NCBI GenBank assembly: GCA_022653075.1
Contig: JALCSB010000009.1
Coordinates: forward strand, 46,000-109,999
Length of the DNA stretch: 64,000 nucleotides
DNA from: Intestinimonas sp.
Lineage (GTDB): Bacteria; Bacillota; Clostridia; Oscillospirales; Oscillospiraceae
Direction of reading: 5' to 3'
In this document: piece by piece, positions 25,546 through 34,758 of the stretch
Layout: every line of letters begins with the position of its first letter
Numbering within the stretch: the stretch's first letter is position 1
Program-made: the position numbers and the translations under genes
The notes under the pieces: generated by a model
The model's database searches: none
Told to the model about the DNA's origin: nothing
Seen by the model: the letters and a program-made list of their open reading frames with translations, nothing else

Positions 25546-26033
25546 TGGCGAAAGTTTATCAATATGGTAACAATGTAGACACGGACGTGATTATTCCCGC
25601 CCGCTACCTCAATGCTCCCGATGAAAAGTCTCTGGCCTCTCACTGCATGGAGGATATCGACCCCGACTTTGCCGGATCTGTGGAGCCGGGCGATATCATC
25701 GTGGGCGGTGCTAACTTTGGCTGCGGTTCCTCCCGGGAACACGCGCCTTTGGCCATCAAATCCTGCGGCGTGAGATGCGTCATCGCGGCCTCCTTCGCCC
25801 GTATCTTTTACCGCAACTCCATCAATATCGGGTTTCCCATTCTGGAGTGCCCGGAGGCGGTCGCCAGCATTCACGCCGGAGATCAGGTCACAGTGGATTT
25901 TTCCACCGGCATCATTAAAAATGAAACCACGGGACGTACCTTTCAGGCCGCGCCTTTCCCAGCTTTTATTAATGGCATCATTGAAAGCGGCGGACTCTTA
26001 AAGTCTTTGAAAGCACGGGGGATTGCAAAATGA
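25545..26033 (+). CDS. leuD: 3-isopropylmalate dehydratase, small subunit
   Basis: A 162-residue swivel subunit that completes the LeuC active site. It has [15 protein letters not shown] at the N-terminus and [20 protein letters not shown], the substrate-recognition loop. Its ATG begins on the last base of the leuC stop, and its stop overlaps leuB by 4 nt, so leuCDB is one tightly coupled operon. Confidence 0.95.
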   Translation: MAKVYQYGNNVDTDVIIPARYLNAPDEKSLASHCMEDIDPDFAGSVEPGDIIVGGANFGCGSSREHAPLAIKSCGVRCVIAASFARIFYRNSINIGFPILECPEAVASIHAGDQVTVDFSTGIIKNETTGRTFQAAPFPAFINGIIESGGLLKSLKARGIAK

Positions 26034-27103
26034 ACTATAAAATTGCGTTAATTCGGGGTGACGGCATCGGCCCTGAGGTGGTGGAGCAGGCTGTTTTGGT
26101 AATGAAGGCCATTGGAAAGAAATTCGGACATACGTTTACCTACGAAGAGATTCTGATGGGCGGTTGTGCCACCGACCAGGTTGGGAAGTCCTATCCCGAC
26201 GGCACTGCGGAACGCTGTAAAGCCTGCGATGCGGTTTTGCTGGGTGCCGTAGGCGGCCCCAAATGGGAGGGATTGAGCGCCCAGCAGCGTCCGGAAGCGG
26301 CGCTGCTGGCCATCCGTCGGGACCTGGGGCTTTACGCCAATCTCCGCCCCGCCACTCTGCGGCCTGCGCTGACCGACGCCTGTCCGCTAAAAAAGGAAAC
26401 GGCAGAGAAGGGAATCGACCTTATGATGGTCCGCGAGCTGACCGGCGGAATCTATTTTGGTAAACGGGATCGCTATGATACACAGGACCGCGGCGTGGAG
26501 TGTACCGACTTGATGGCCTACTCGGAGAAGGAGATCGAACGCATCGGCAGGCGCGCCTTTGAGCTTGCCCGCCTGCGTCGGCACAAGGTGGCCTCCGTGG
26601 ACAAGGCAAATGTACTGGAGACCTCCCGGCTATGGCGCTCGGTGATGCACCGCCTGGCGGAGGAGTATCCCGATGTGGCATATTCCGATGTACTGGTTGA
26701 TAACTGCGCCATGCAGTTGGTTCGTGATCCGGGCCAATTTGATGTGCTTGTGACAGAAAATATGTTCGGAGACATTCTTTCCGATGAGGCCAGTATGGTG
26801 ACCGGTTCCATCGGCCTGCTGCCGTCCGCTTCCATCGGCGACAGTGCGCCCGGGCTCTATGAGCCTATCCACGGTTCGGCACCTGATATCGCCGGACAGG
26901 ACAAGGCTAATCCGATTGCCACTATCCTGTCTGTGGCAATGATGTTCCGTTACTCTTTCCAGCTGCCCGATGAGGCAACCGCCATTGAAGCGGCCGTCGA
27001 CGGTGTGCTGGGCGAGGGTTGGCGCACCGCCGATATGGCCAGAATGGGGGAGTCCGTTGTCGGTACATGTCAGATGGGAAAGCTCATCTGCCAAAAGCTC
27101 TAA
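26030..27103 (+). CDS. leuB: 3-isopropylmalate dehydrogenase
   Basis: Oxidises 3-isopropylmalate to 2-ketoisocaproate with NAD+. 357 residues: [14 protein letters not shown] at the start, the substrate Arg region [10 protein letters not shown] and [12 protein letters not shown], the metal-ligand block [16 protein letters not shown] with [15 protein letters not shown], and the adenosine-binding [15 protein letters not shown]. Typical length. leuA is not in the window. Confidence 0.96.
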   Translation: MNYKIALIRGDGIGPEVVEQAVLVMKAIGKKFGHTFTYEEILMGGCATDQVGKSYPDGTAERCKACDAVLLGAVGGPKWEGLSAQQRPEAALLAIRRDLGLYANLRPATLRPALTDACPLKKETAEKGIDLMMVRELTGGIYFGKRDRYDTQDRGVECTDLMAYSEKEIERIGRRAFELARLRRHKVASVDKANVLETSRLWRSVMHRLAEEYPDVAYSDVLVDNCAMQLVRDPGQFDVLVTENMFGDILSDEASMVTGSIGLLPSASIGDSAPGLYEPIHGSAPDIAGQDKANPIATILSVAMMFRYSFQLPDEATAIEAAVDGVLGEGWRTADMARMGESVVGTCQMGKLICQKL

Positions 27104-27123
27104 AATATCTGTCACTTTAGTGA

Positions 27124-27158
27124 AAAACGCGGCCATGTCTTGCCATTGGCCGCGTTTT
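27124..27158 (+). terminator. Terminator after leuB
   Basis: 12-bp stem aaaacgcggcca / tggccgcgtttt with an 11-nt loop. It overlaps the -35 zone of the coaX promoter. Confidence 0.75.
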
Positions 27159-27175
27159 CTGCTACAATTTATAAT
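27140..27175 (+). promoter_or_regulatory. Promoter for coaX
   Basis: TTGCCA (27140-27145), 17 nt, TACAAT (27163-27168); a second overlapping choice is TTGGCC (27146-27151), 18 nt, TATAAT (27170-27175). Confidence 0.55.
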
Positions 27176-27206
27176 ATTTAACCAAGAGGAAAGAGGCGCT
27201 GCCATT

Positions 27207-27992
27207 TTGATCCTGGCAATTGACGTTGGCAATTCCAATACGACGCTGGGTCTGTTTGATTCGACCGGCAGACTGCTCTTTCGTTCTGCCCTTGCCACAG
27301 ATAAAAATATGCCGAAGGATCAGTGCGCCATCGCGCTGATGGAAGTATTTCATTTGTACAAGGCCGACATTGGCGCAGTGACAGGCACAATTCTCTCCAG
27401 CGTTGTGCCCCCCGTCACAGATTCCATATACAGCGCTGTAAAAATGCTGACCGGAAAAATACCGATGGTCGTCGGGCCTGGAATCAAGACGGGGCTTAAC
27501 ATCAGGGCTGAACTGCACACACAGCTTGGTGCGGACATCGTGGCCGATTCCGTCTGTGCCATTTCCCGCTATCCGTCTCCGGTTATCATTGTGGATATGG
27601 GTACGGCCATTACATTGTCGTTGCTCATTGACAACAGTTATGAAGGCTGCGCCATTATGCCGGGTGTCCGGGTCGCGCTGGAGGCGCTGTCTGAACATGC
27701 CGCGGAGTTGCCACACATTTCCATCCAACCCCCGCCGTCTATTCTGGGCAGAAATACCATTGATGCCATGCGTGCCGGTATCCTTTACGGAAACGCGTCT
27801 ATGGTGGACGGCATGATCGGGCGGTTTGAAAAGGCCGCTGGGGTTCCTGTCGCGTCCGTGGTGGCTACCGGCGGCAGTGCATCCTCTATTTTGAAATTCT
27901 GCCAGCGAACGATATTGTATGACGCGAATCTGCTTTTGGACGGGCTTTACCTGATCTATCAGAAAAATAAAGAAGCTAAGGCACATAGATAG
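27207..27992 (+). CDS. coaX: Type III pantothenate kinase CoaX
   Basis: First step of CoA synthesis, phosphorylation of pantothenate. 261 residues of the ASKHA fold: ILAIDVGNSNTTLGLF (phosphate 1), GADIVADSVCAISRYPSPVIIVDMGTAITLSL (catalytic Asp and phosphate 2), and GCAIMPGVRVALEAL. TTG 27207 gives the family N-terminus and has AAAGAGG 10 nt upstream; upstream in-frame starts lie in leuB and are rejected. Followed by an ECF transporter S-component. Confidence 0.93.
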   Translation: MILAIDVGNSNTTLGLFDSTGRLLFRSALATDKNMPKDQCAIALMEVFHLYKADIGAVTGTILSSVVPPVTDSIYSAVKMLTGKIPMVVGPGIKTGLNIRAELHTQLGADIVADSVCAISRYPSPVIIVDMGTAITLSLLIDNSYEGCAIMPGVRVALEALSEHAAELPHISIQPPPSILGRNTIDAMRAGILYGNASMVDGMIGRFEKAAGVPVASVVATGGSASSILKFCQRTILYDANLLLDGLYLIYQKNKEAKAHR

Positions 27993-28046
27993 CGTGGGGT
28001 CGGCGGCGGTATCCTCAGATTTGTACCAAAGCGGGAGGCTTTATGG

Positions 28047-28673
28047 ATGGAACAGACAGAAAACAGAAATAAGCATAGATTTTCAGCCCAATATTTGGTC
28101 AGATTATCCGTTTTGGTAGCGATTCTCTTTTTCCTGGAGATCAGCGGACTTGGTATCATCAAAACGCCAGGGCTTGAATTCACGATCATGCAGGTCCCTG
28201 TTATTATCGGTGCCATTACGATGGGACCGTCGGCAGGAGGAATTTTGGGTGGAATATTTGGCTTGATCAGCTTCTGGGAGTGCTTTGGGCGCAGTGCCTT
28301 CGGCGCGATTCTGCTCAGCATTCATCCGGTTGGGACATTTCTGGTCTGTGTACCCACACGCATTCTGATGGGCATCCTGTGCGGGCTAATTTTCCGAATT
28401 CTTAAAAAGCTCGACAAAACAGGCCTGTGGTCTTTTGGCGCTGCCAGCTTGGCGGGCGCGCTGCTTAATACTCTGTTCTTTATGACCACATTGGTTGTGT
28501 TTTTTTATCCCACCGACTATATTCAAGGGTTTGTGCGGATGCTGGGCGTTGCAAATCCGTTTGGCTTTGTGCTGGCCTTTGTGGGGGTACAGGGCCTTTT
28601 GGAAGCCATTATCTGTTTCCTTGCGGGCGCGGCAATTTCCAAGGCCCTCTATCACGTGATGCATCGAAAATAA
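28047..28673 (+). CDS. ECF transporter S-component, possibly for pantothenate
   Basis: A 208-residue membrane protein with about six hydrophobic segments. Typical S-component features: an N-terminal basic stretch, LVRLSVLVAILFFLEISGL, GPSAGGILGGIFGLISFWECF with small-residue packing, and MGILCGLIFRILKK. The substrate cannot be read from sequence; its place 54 nt after coaX suggests pantothenate or a related precursor (PanT-like), which is inference. The energising EcfAAT module is not in the window. ATG 28047 with GGGAGG 8 nt upstream. Confidence 0.8.
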   Translation: MEQTENRNKHRFSAQYLVRLSVLVAILFFLEISGLGIIKTPGLEFTIMQVPVIIGAITMGPSAGGILGGIFGLISFWECFGRSAFGAILLSIHPVGTFLVCVPTRILMGILCGLIFRILKKLDKTGLWSFGAASLAGALLNTLFFMTTLVVFFYPTDYIQGFVRMLGVANPFGFVLAFVGVQGLLEAIICFLAGAAISKALYHVMHRK

Positions 28674-28693
28674 GGTTTATGGGTATAAAAGAA

Positions 28694-28720
28694 CCGCTGG
28701 TTGCCTACGGCAACCAGCGG
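28694..28720. terminator. Bidirectional terminator between the ECF gene and nth
   Basis: Perfect 12-bp stem ccgctggttgcc / ggcaaccagcgg with a 3-nt loop between convergent genes; pyrimidine-rich tails on both strands. Confidence 0.8.
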
Positions 28721-28736
28721 CTTCCCTCTTATTTTC

Positions 28737-29387
28737 TTATTTTGCAGTAATAGTGGTAAAGTGGTCGCACCAGGGACGCAACGTACAGTTTCCACAGTCC
28801 GTCCTGCGCGCCATGCATACCGCGCGGCCATGCAGGACCAGACGATGGCAGAAATCGTTGGATTCTTCCGGAGGCAGGACTTTCCGCAACTGAGTTTCCA
28901 CTTTGACGGGGTCTTTTGTTCCGTCCGTGAGACCTAGCCTGCCTGAAATACGGATACAGTGCGTATCCGCCACCACCACACCGGGCATATGGTAGACATC
29001 GCCCAGAATCAGGTTGGCGGTTTTCCGCCCAACGCCCGGGAGCTTCAGCAGCTCTTCCATGGTATCCGGGACACGACCAGCGTATTGCGAGACCAGTATC
29101 TGCGCGGAGGCTACGATATCTCTGGCCTTGGCGTGGAAGAAACCGGTGGAGTGGATGTAGGACTCCACCTCCGTCACATCCGCTTCCGCCAGCGCCTCCA
29201 GCGTAGAATAGCGGGCAAACAGCGCGGGTGTAACTTTATTCACCCGTTCGTCAGTACATTGTGCGGACAAGCGGACAGAAAAAAGAAGTTCATAGGGCTT
29301 TGGATACTGCAAGGAGCAGATCCCGTCCGGATACGCGCGCTTCAGCGCATCCACAAGGGCATTTACTTCCGATTTTGTTTTTTTCAT
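28737..29387 (-). CDS. nth: Endonuclease III
   Basis: DNA glycosylase/AP lyase for oxidised pyrimidines. 216 residues: helix-hairpin-helix LPGVGRKTANLIL with the catalytic Lys region upstream, VVADTHCIRISGRLG (catalytic Asp), and a 4Fe-4S cluster C-x6-C-x2-C-x5-C in CMARRTDCGNCTLRPWC near the end. The ATG at 29387 (GGAGG about 10 nt upstream) gives the family N-terminus; a longer in-frame extension upstream has no similarity and is rejected. Confidence 0.95.
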   Translation of the reverse strand: MKKTKSEVNALVDALKRAYPDGICSLQYPKPYELLFSVRLSAQCTDERVNKVTPALFARYSTLEALAEADVTEVESYIHSTGFFHAKARDIVASAQILVSQYAGRVPDTMEELLKLPGVGRKTANLILGDVYHMPGVVVADTHCIRISGRLGLTDGTKDPVKVETQLRKVLPPEESNDFCHRLVLHGRAVCMARRTDCGNCTLRPWCDHFTTITAK

Positions 29388-29560
29388 GGAATGATGCCTC
29401 CAGACAGAAGTGACTTGACGCATAGGGAAACAATGTATTACGACCATTTTATGGACATAATCCCATAAATGGGAGGAATTTTGTGGAATACAGCAGTGCC
29501 TACCGTTATTATACCATAAATAGTGCCGGAAAGCGAACTGCTTTTTCATGGCGCACATGG

Positions 29561-29589
29561 TTGTATTCTGTTCCAGTTTTCGATATAAT
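29561..29589 (+). promoter_or_regulatory. Promoter for glyA
   Basis: TTGTAT (29561-29566), 17 nt, TATAAT (29584-29589), 43 nt before the glyA start. Confidence 0.65.
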
Positions 29590-29632
29590 GCGATATATAC
29601 CACCAAAAATGCAGAGAAAGGTGAGACATGGC

Positions 29633-30877
29633 ATGGTTAAAGAAATGATGGAGTTTTTATCCGCTCATGATCCGGAAGTTGGAGCCACCGTACAGTTGGA
29701 GCTGGCACGACAGCGCCGGAATATTGAACTGATCGCATCGGAAAATGTAGTAAGTGAGGCGGTTCTTACCGCAATGGGTACGGTCCTTACCAACAAATAT
29801 GCCGAGGGCTATCCAGGAAAGCGCTATTATGGGGGCTGCCAGGAGGTCGATAAAACAGAAGATATCGCCCGGAACCGTGCCTGCAAGCTGTTCGGCGCCG
29901 AGCATGCGAATGTACAACCTCATAGTGGCGCCCAGGCCAATTATGCCGTGTATGCCGCGCTCTGTGAGCACGGTGATACCGTACTCGGCATGAATTTGGC
30001 ACATGGAGGCCATCTGACCCATGGCAGCGCCGTAAACTATTCCGGGCGCAATTACAAGATTATTCCTTATGGGGTCCGTGAGGACACCGGCCGCATTGAC
30101 TATGACGAGGTACGGGATCTGGCCAGAAAGTATCACCCCAAGATGATCATTGCCGGCGCCTCCGCCTATCCCCGCGTGATTGATTTCAAGACTTTCGGTG
30201 AAATCGCCCATGAAGTGGGGGCCTATCTATTTGTGGATATGGCACATATCGCGGGTTTGGTCGCCGTAGGTCTTCATCCCAGCCCGATACCATACGCCGA
30301 TGTGGTAACCACGACAACGCATAAGACCCTGCGCGGCCCCCGGGGCGGCATGATTTTCTGCCGGAAAGATCTGGCCGCCAAAATCGACAAGGCGATTTTT
30401 CCCGGTTCTCAGGGCGGCCCGCTGATGCATATTATCGCGGCCAAGGCGGTAGCACTGGGCGAAGCCATGAAACCGGAGTTTAAGGTCTATCAGCAGCACA
30501 TTCTGGATAATGCCCAGGCGCTGGCGTCCAGCCTGCTGGACAGCGGCTTTGACCTGGTATCCGGCGGTACCGACAACCATCTGATGCTGGTCGACCTGCG
30601 CAAAGCCGGTATTACCGGAAAAGAACTGGAGAAACGCCTGGACGAGGTAAACATTACGGTCAATAAGAACGCGATTCCCTTTGACCCGGAAAAGCCCTTT
30701 GTCACCAGCGGAATCCGCGTCGGTACGCCTGCGGTCACAACCCGCGGTTTTACCCCGGAGGATATGAAGCAGGTGGGCTCTATGATCTGGGAAACTGCAA
30801 CGAATTTTGACGCAAAAAAGGAGCAGGTCCGTGCAGATGTGGCGGCGCTCTGCTCCCAATATCCCCTTTATGCGTAA
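29633..30877 (+). CDS. glyA: Serine hydroxymethyltransferase
   Basis: Interconverts serine and glycine with THF, the main one-carbon source. 414 residues, PLP-dependent: [15 protein letters not shown] near the N-terminus, [36 protein letters not shown] with the Schiff-base Lys231, and [18 protein letters not shown] 29633 follows GAAAGGTGAG by 8 nt; upstream in-frame ATGs lie over the promoter. Single-gene unit. Confidence 0.96.
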   Translation: MVKEMMEFLSAHDPEVGATVQLELARQRRNIELIASENVVSEAVLTAMGTVLTNKYAEGYPGKRYYGGCQEVDKTEDIARNRACKLFGAEHANVQPHSGAQANYAVYAALCEHGDTVLGMNLAHGGHLTHGSAVNYSGRNYKIIPYGVREDTGRIDYDEVRDLARKYHPKMIIAGASAYPRVIDFKTFGEIAHEVGAYLFVDMAHIAGLVAVGLHPSPIPYADVVTTTTHKTLRGPRGGMIFCRKDLAAKIDKAIFPGSQGGPLMHIIAAKAVALGEAMKPEFKVYQQHILDNAQALASSLLDSGFDLVSGGTDNHLMLVDLRKAGITGKELEKRLDEVNITVNKNAIPFDPEKPFVTSGIRVGTPAVTTRGFTPEDMKQVGSMIWETATNFDAKKEQVRADVAALCSQYPLYA

Positions 30878-30889
30878 TAGCCACAGATG

Positions 30890-30932
30890 AAAAGAAAGGG
30901 GACGGCGTGAAAGTCGTTCCCTTCTTTTTCCT
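30890..30932 (+). terminator. Terminator after glyA
   Basis: Imperfect stem aaaagaaaggggacg / tcgttcccttctttt followed by T-rich sequence. Confidence 0.6.
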
Positions 30933-30955
30933 TTTGGAACGGGGAGGGAAGATGC

Positions 30956-32230
30956 ATGGACACATATCGTCCGCTGGCGGATGAAATCAGACCGGAGACA
31001 TTGGACGAAGTGGTTGGCCAGGGCCATATTCTCGGGAAAAACGGAATTCTTCGACGAATTATTGAGAGCGGCAGTATTCCCAATATGGTCTTTTACGGTC
31101 CATCCGGTGTTGGAAAAACAACAGTGGCAAATTTGATCTCCCACCGCACCAGCCGTCCCTTGCATCGGCTCAACGCCACAACGGCCTCCATATCCGACAT
31201 CAAGAACATCATCGGTGATATCGGCACTATGCTTGCCCCGGATGGGGTTTTACTCTACCTGGATGAAATTCAGTATTTTAACAAGAAGCAGCAGCAATCC
31301 CTGCTGGAATTTATGGAAAACGGCAAGATTACGCTGATCGCCTCGACCACGGAAAATCCGTACTTTTACGTCTACAACGCGATTCTCAGCCGGGCAACTG
31401 TTTTCGAGTTTAAACCGGTATCGGCGGAAGAGATTTTGCCCGCGATTGACCGCGGTATTGCCATCTTGGAGAAGCGGATGGACAAGGAGGTCCAATGTGA
31501 AAGTGGCGTACGGGAGTCCATCGCGGGAGCCTGCGGGGGAGACGTGCGCAAGGCCATCAACGCAGTAGAACTACTGCTGAAAGCCTCTCCATGTATGCAA
31601 GGGAAAATACGAGTCAGCCTTGATGATGCAAGGTCAGTAGCACAGCGCTCTGCCATGCGGTACGACCGGGCGGGCGACGACCATTATGATATTCTATCCG
31701 CCTTGCAAAAGTCGATTCGAGGCTCCGACCCAAATGCCGCGCTTCACTACCTGGCCCGGCTTCTGGAGGCCGGGGACCTGATTTCCGCGTGCCGCCGTCT
31801 GCTGGTCATTGCGTCGGAGGATGTGGGGCTGGCGTATCCGCAGGCGGTTCCCATTGTCAAAAGCTGTATTGACGCAGCCAATATGTTGGGACTTCCGGAA
31901 GCGCGGATCCCTCTGGCGGAAGCCGCCGTTCTCATGGCCACGGCACCCAAATCGAATTCCACTTACCTTGGCATAGGCCGTGCATTAGCGGACATCAAGG
32001 CCGGCAAGACAGGGGACTATCCCAGGCACCTGCAAAATCGCCACGCGGACACCACCGGTATGGAACGGGAGCAGGGGTATCTTTATCCCCATAATTATCC
32101 GCATCATTATGTTAAGCAGCAGTATCTTCCCGACCAACTAAAAAACGCGGCCTATTATGAATACGGCGAAAACAAACTGGAACAGGCCGCAAAGCGTTAT
32201 TGGGATGAAATCAAAGGGACTGGTCGGTAA
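30956..32230 (+). CDS. rarA: Replication-associated recombination protein A (RarA/MgsA)
   Basis: AAA+ ATPase acting at stalled replication forks. 424 residues: PLADEIRPETLDEVVGQGHIL, Walker A FYGPSGVGKTT, Walker B LLYLDEIQYFNKKQQ, sensor 1 STTENPYF, and the C-terminal RarA tetramerisation domain (DHYDILSALQKSIRGSDPNAALHYLARLL). Walker B reads DEIQ rather than the more common DEIH. The 3' end overlaps the convergent S1-domain gene by 20 nt. Confidence 0.94.
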   Translation: MDTYRPLADEIRPETLDEVVGQGHILGKNGILRRIIESGSIPNMVFYGPSGVGKTTVANLISHRTSRPLHRLNATTASISDIKNIIGDIGTMLAPDGVLLYLDEIQYFNKKQQQSLLEFMENGKITLIASTTENPYFYVYNAILSRATVFEFKPVSAEEILPAIDRGIAILEKRMDKEVQCESGVRESIAGACGGDVRKAINAVELLLKASPCMQGKIRVSLDDARSVAQRSAMRYDRAGDDHYDILSALQKSIRGSDPNAALHYLARLLEAGDLISACRRLLVIASEDVGLAYPQAVPIVKSCIDAANMLGLPEARIPLAEAAVLMATAPKSNSTYLGIGRALADIKAGKTGDYPRHLQNRHADTTGMEREQGYLYPHNYPHHYVKQQYLPDQLKNAAYYEYGENKLEQAAKRYWDEIKGTGR

Positions 32231-33152
32231 AATCTGTCTCCAAACCTGGCTTTAAGCACCCGTCCGGCGCATAGTGCCAGTGTGACAGACGGCCTCCCGT
32301 CACATAGTAACGCCAATGTGGAGGAGACGGGTCGGGCGGCAGGCGCTCGATGATCAGCAACTTGACCTTCATTTGTTCCGGATTCAGTGATTTAAGATAG
32401 ACGGAAACACGGTCGCCTTCCTGTAAACCGGGGCGATTTTCAGCTAAACCGGACAGATTTGGGAAAAGTTCCACAAAAATGCCATACTCCTTTATTCCCC
32501 GGATGATACCGGATACGGTCATACCAGGAGTGAGCTGGGCCGCATTCTCCGACCATGTGCCAAGCAGCTCCCGGTGCGTGAGGTGGACCCGCCGCCGGTT
32601 GGAATCCACAGCCAGAACCACCGCAAAGATATTCTGCCCCACGGTAAACCGGCAGCCCGGATCTGGAATCCGGGAAATGGAAATATGCTCAATGCCGATC
32701 ATGGAAGCAAGACCGCATCCGATATCTACAAAAGCACCAAATGGCTCCAGATGAGTAACCGTAGCCGGAATGACCATGCCGGGCTTCAGGCGATTCAAAA
32801 GCGCGTCCTGCGCCATCTGCTGTGCGTGGCGGCGCGAGAGCATCAAGTGTAGATCATCCACAGTTCCAGTCACGCTTTCAACTGTAAAGGAAACAGGCTT
32901 TCCAACCCTTGACAGTATAGCAATTTCACGTGTTGTACCCTCCGCAATACCCAGGGCTGCCTCAAGTCGTGGTATTTGTCCGAGAAACGGCCCTACCTGT
33001 ACGATCAGGTCGTGTTCTGCGCTGCACATCAGTACCATACCCTCAAGGATCATATGGGTTTCCTTTGCGCGGTTAAGCCCTGGTATGGTTGCGCAGGCTT
33101 CCGTATTTTCCGGTGTCCCAATCAGACGTCCCTCTGGAAGAAAATGGGTCAT
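32211..33152 (-). CDS. S1 RNA-binding domain protein
   Basis: About 313 residues with two S1 domains: the first near residues 140-220 (LKPGMVIPATVTHLEPFGAFVDIGCGLASMIGIEHI) and the second near 228-290 (LTPGMTVSGIIRGIKEYGIFVELFPNLSGLAE), plus a less clear S1-like N-terminal region. It is related in form to ribosomal protein S1 / YmdA-type RNA-binding proteins but shorter than RpsA, and lacks the IspH fusion seen in some clostridia. ATG 33152 is chosen because an AAAGG site lies 9-11 nt upstream; ATG 33161 is too close to it and further extension covers a promoter. Role in translation is inferred. Confidence 0.85.
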   Translation of the reverse strand: MTHFLPEGRLIGTPENTEACATIPGLNRAKETHMILEGMVLMCSAEHDLIVQVGPFLGQIPRLEAALGIAEGTTREIAILSRVGKPVSFTVESVTGTVDDLHLMLSRRHAQQMAQDALLNRLKPGMVIPATVTHLEPFGAFVDIGCGLASMIGIEHISISRIPDPGCRFTVGQNIFAVVLAVDSNRRRVHLTHRELLGTWSENAAQLTPGMTVSGIIRGIKEYGIFVELFPNLSGLAENRPGLQEGDRVSVYLKSLNPEQMKVKLLIIERLPPDPSPPHWRYYVTGGRLSHWHYAPDGCLKPGLETDFTDQSL

Positions 33153-33259
33153 AGCGGTCATTCCTTTCTGTTTACACAAAAACTGTCTAAGCTTTGCAGC
33201 CGTGATCTCCTGCCAGCGTTGCAGAGCTTGCATTACTATATGCGCCAAAAAAGTTAGAA

Positions 33260-33288
33260 TTGACATAGGACAAGTGGGAACCTATAAT
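33260..33288 (+). promoter_or_regulatory. Consensus sigma-A promoter for DUF951-hisC
   Basis: TTGACA (33260-33265), 17 nt, TATAAT (33283-33288): a full match to the vegetative consensus, 62 nt before the DUF951 start. Confidence 0.8.
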
Positions 33289-33349
33289 ATACGATATCTG
33301 TTTAATGTAGTACGGCAACGCAATGAAGCGAGAAAGTGAGGCACCGGAT

Positions 33350-33544
33350 ATGGACGTCAGAATAGGCGATGTGCTGGAACTGAAAAAAACGCATCCCTGC
33401 GGCAGCAGAATGTGGACAGTGCTTCGTGTCGGTATGGATTTCCGTCTCCGCTGTCAGGGCTGCGGTCATGAGCTTATGACGCCGCGCAGCAAAATCGAGA
33501 AAAGTATCCGGAAAGTTATCCGGAATGGGGAGGTAGTGCGGTGA
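33350..33544 (+). CDS. DUF951 family protein
   Basis: A 64-residue protein with the complete family pattern: VRIGDVLELKKTHPCGS, WTVLRVGMDFRLRCQGCGHEL (CxxC zinc-ribbon half) and MTPRSKIEKSIRKVI. Function unknown; members are widespread in Firmicutes, often near ychF or rpsF, and are thought to contact nucleic acid from the basic C-terminus. ATG 33350 is the family start; an ATG 27 nt upstream lacks a site. Overlaps hisC by 4 nt (GTGA). Confidence 0.88.
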   Translation: MDVRIGDVLELKKTHPCGSRMWTVLRVGMDFRLRCQGCGHELMTPRSKIEKSIRKVIRNGEVVR

Positions 33545-34608
33545 AAAAATATTGGAGCCGACGCATTCGGGACATGGTGCCCTACGTACCGGGTGAGCAG
33601 CCGAAGGATCGGATCTTTATTAAGTTAAATACCAATGAAAATCCTTATCCGCCTTCGGAAAAGGCGCTGATGGCAATTCAGGCAGCGGCGGACGAGCGTT
33701 TGCGCCTCTACCCAGCCCCCGGATGTGAGGATCTCCGGCAAGCGATCGCTCAGCACCATGGGCTGCTTCCGGATCAGGTGTTTCCTGGAAATGGATCGGA
33801 CGAAGTACTGGCTTTCTGCTTTCAGGCGTTTTTTGATCCGGACAGGACGGTTCTGTTTCCGGATATCACCTACTCGTTTTATCCGGTGTATGCCAATTTT
33901 TTTGATCTGGCGTACCATGAGATTCCACTGCGGGACAATTTCGACCTGCCGGTTACACCGTTTTGTGGTCGGAATGGCGGTGTGGTAATCGCCAATCCCA
34001 ACGCACCCACGGGAAAGTCCGTCGGTCTGGAAAACATTCGCACCATTCTGGATGCCAATCCGGAGGCTGTGGTTCTGGTGGACGAGGCATATGTGGATTT
34101 CGGCGGGATCTCAGCGATTTCGCTTATTTCCGAATATGATAATCTTGTCGTTGTACGTACCCTGTCGAAGAGCCATTCTCTGGCGGGGCTGCGGGTTGGC
34201 TATGCGCTGGGAAATCCAAACTTAATTGCGGCTTTGTGCTGCGTCCGCGACTCCATTAATTCCTATACGCTGGACCGTGTTGCACAGGCTGGTGCGGCGG
34301 CGGCGATCCGGGATGAAAGCTATTTCCTGGAAACAGTTGAAAAGGTTATACATACCCGAGACCGCTGTTCGGAAGAACTGAAACGAATGGGCTTTATTGT
34401 TCCTGAGTCCAGCGCCAACTTCATTTTTATTTCTCACCCGGCCCTTCCGGCAACGAAGCTGATGGACGGACTGCGGAAAAAGGGAATTCTGGTCCGGCAC
34501 TTCGACCGGCCGAGAATCAGTAATTATCTTCGGGTTTCCATTGGTACAGACCAGGAAATGGATGCATTGTGCGCAGCGCTTGAAAAGCTGCTGGAATCCG
34601 GAGACTGA
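33541..34608 (+). CDS. hisC: Histidinol-phosphate aminotransferase
   Basis: A 355-residue class I/II PLP aminotransferase: IKLNTNENPYPPS (HisC N-terminal signature), GNGSDEVL, VIANPNAPTG (PLP Asn), DEAYVDFGG (PLP Asp/Tyr) and RTLSKSHSLAGLRVGY with the Schiff-base Lys. It supplies the aminotransfer step missing from the his operon at 57-64 kb, which supports HisC over a related aromatic aminotransferase. GTG start inside the DUF951 stop. Confidence 0.9.
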   Translation: MKKYWSRRIRDMVPYVPGEQPKDRIFIKLNTNENPYPPSEKALMAIQAAADERLRLYPAPGCEDLRQAIAQHHGLLPDQVFPGNGSDEVLAFCFQAFFDPDRTVLFPDITYSFYPVYANFFDLAYHEIPLRDNFDLPVTPFCGRNGGVVIANPNAPTGKSVGLENIRTILDANPEAVVLVDEAYVDFGGISAISLISEYDNLVVVRTLSKSHSLAGLRVGYALGNPNLIAALCCVRDSINSYTLDRVAQAGAAAAIRDESYFLETVEKVIHTRDRCSEELKRMGFIVPESSANFIFISHPALPATKLMDGLRKKGILVRHFDRPRISNYLRVSIGTDQEMDALCAALEKLLESGD

Positions 34609-34625
34609 ATCATAGTAAACGATAT

Positions 34626-34663
34626 GACGGCGGCAGGCAAAATTTGCCTGCCGCCGTCTATTT
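34626..34663 (+). terminator. Terminator after hisC
   Basis: Near-perfect palindrome of two 16-nt arms (gacggcggcaggcaaa / tttgcctgccgccgtc) and TATTTTTG tail. Confidence 0.85.
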
Positions 34664-34679
34664 TTGTCCGGGCTATGGT

Positions 34680-34712
34680 TTGACCTTTTTTTAAGGGTTT
34701 TTCTCTTATAAT
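34680..34712 (+). promoter_or_regulatory. Long-spaced promoter before spoIIGA
   Basis: TTGACC (34680-34685), 21-nt spacer, TATAAT (34707-34712), 46 nt before the GTG. The Bacillus spoIIG promoter also has good -35 and -10 boxes with an unusually long (22-bp) spacer and needs Spo0A-P. No convincing 0A box was found here (a weak TTTGTC at 34663). Confidence 0.55.
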
Positions 34713-34758
34713 GATTTCTGATGAACGCCATTCCGGCGCGGAGGGAGAAGGTACGAAT

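Noticed and set aside
33153..33266. N-terminal extension of the S1-domain protein
   Set aside because: It would cover the divergent consensus promoter and has no S1 similarity; ATG 33152 has a better ribosome binding site.
34663..34671. Spo0A box before spoIIGA
   Set aside because: TTTGTCCGG matches the 0A consensus too weakly, and part of it belongs to the hisC terminator tail.
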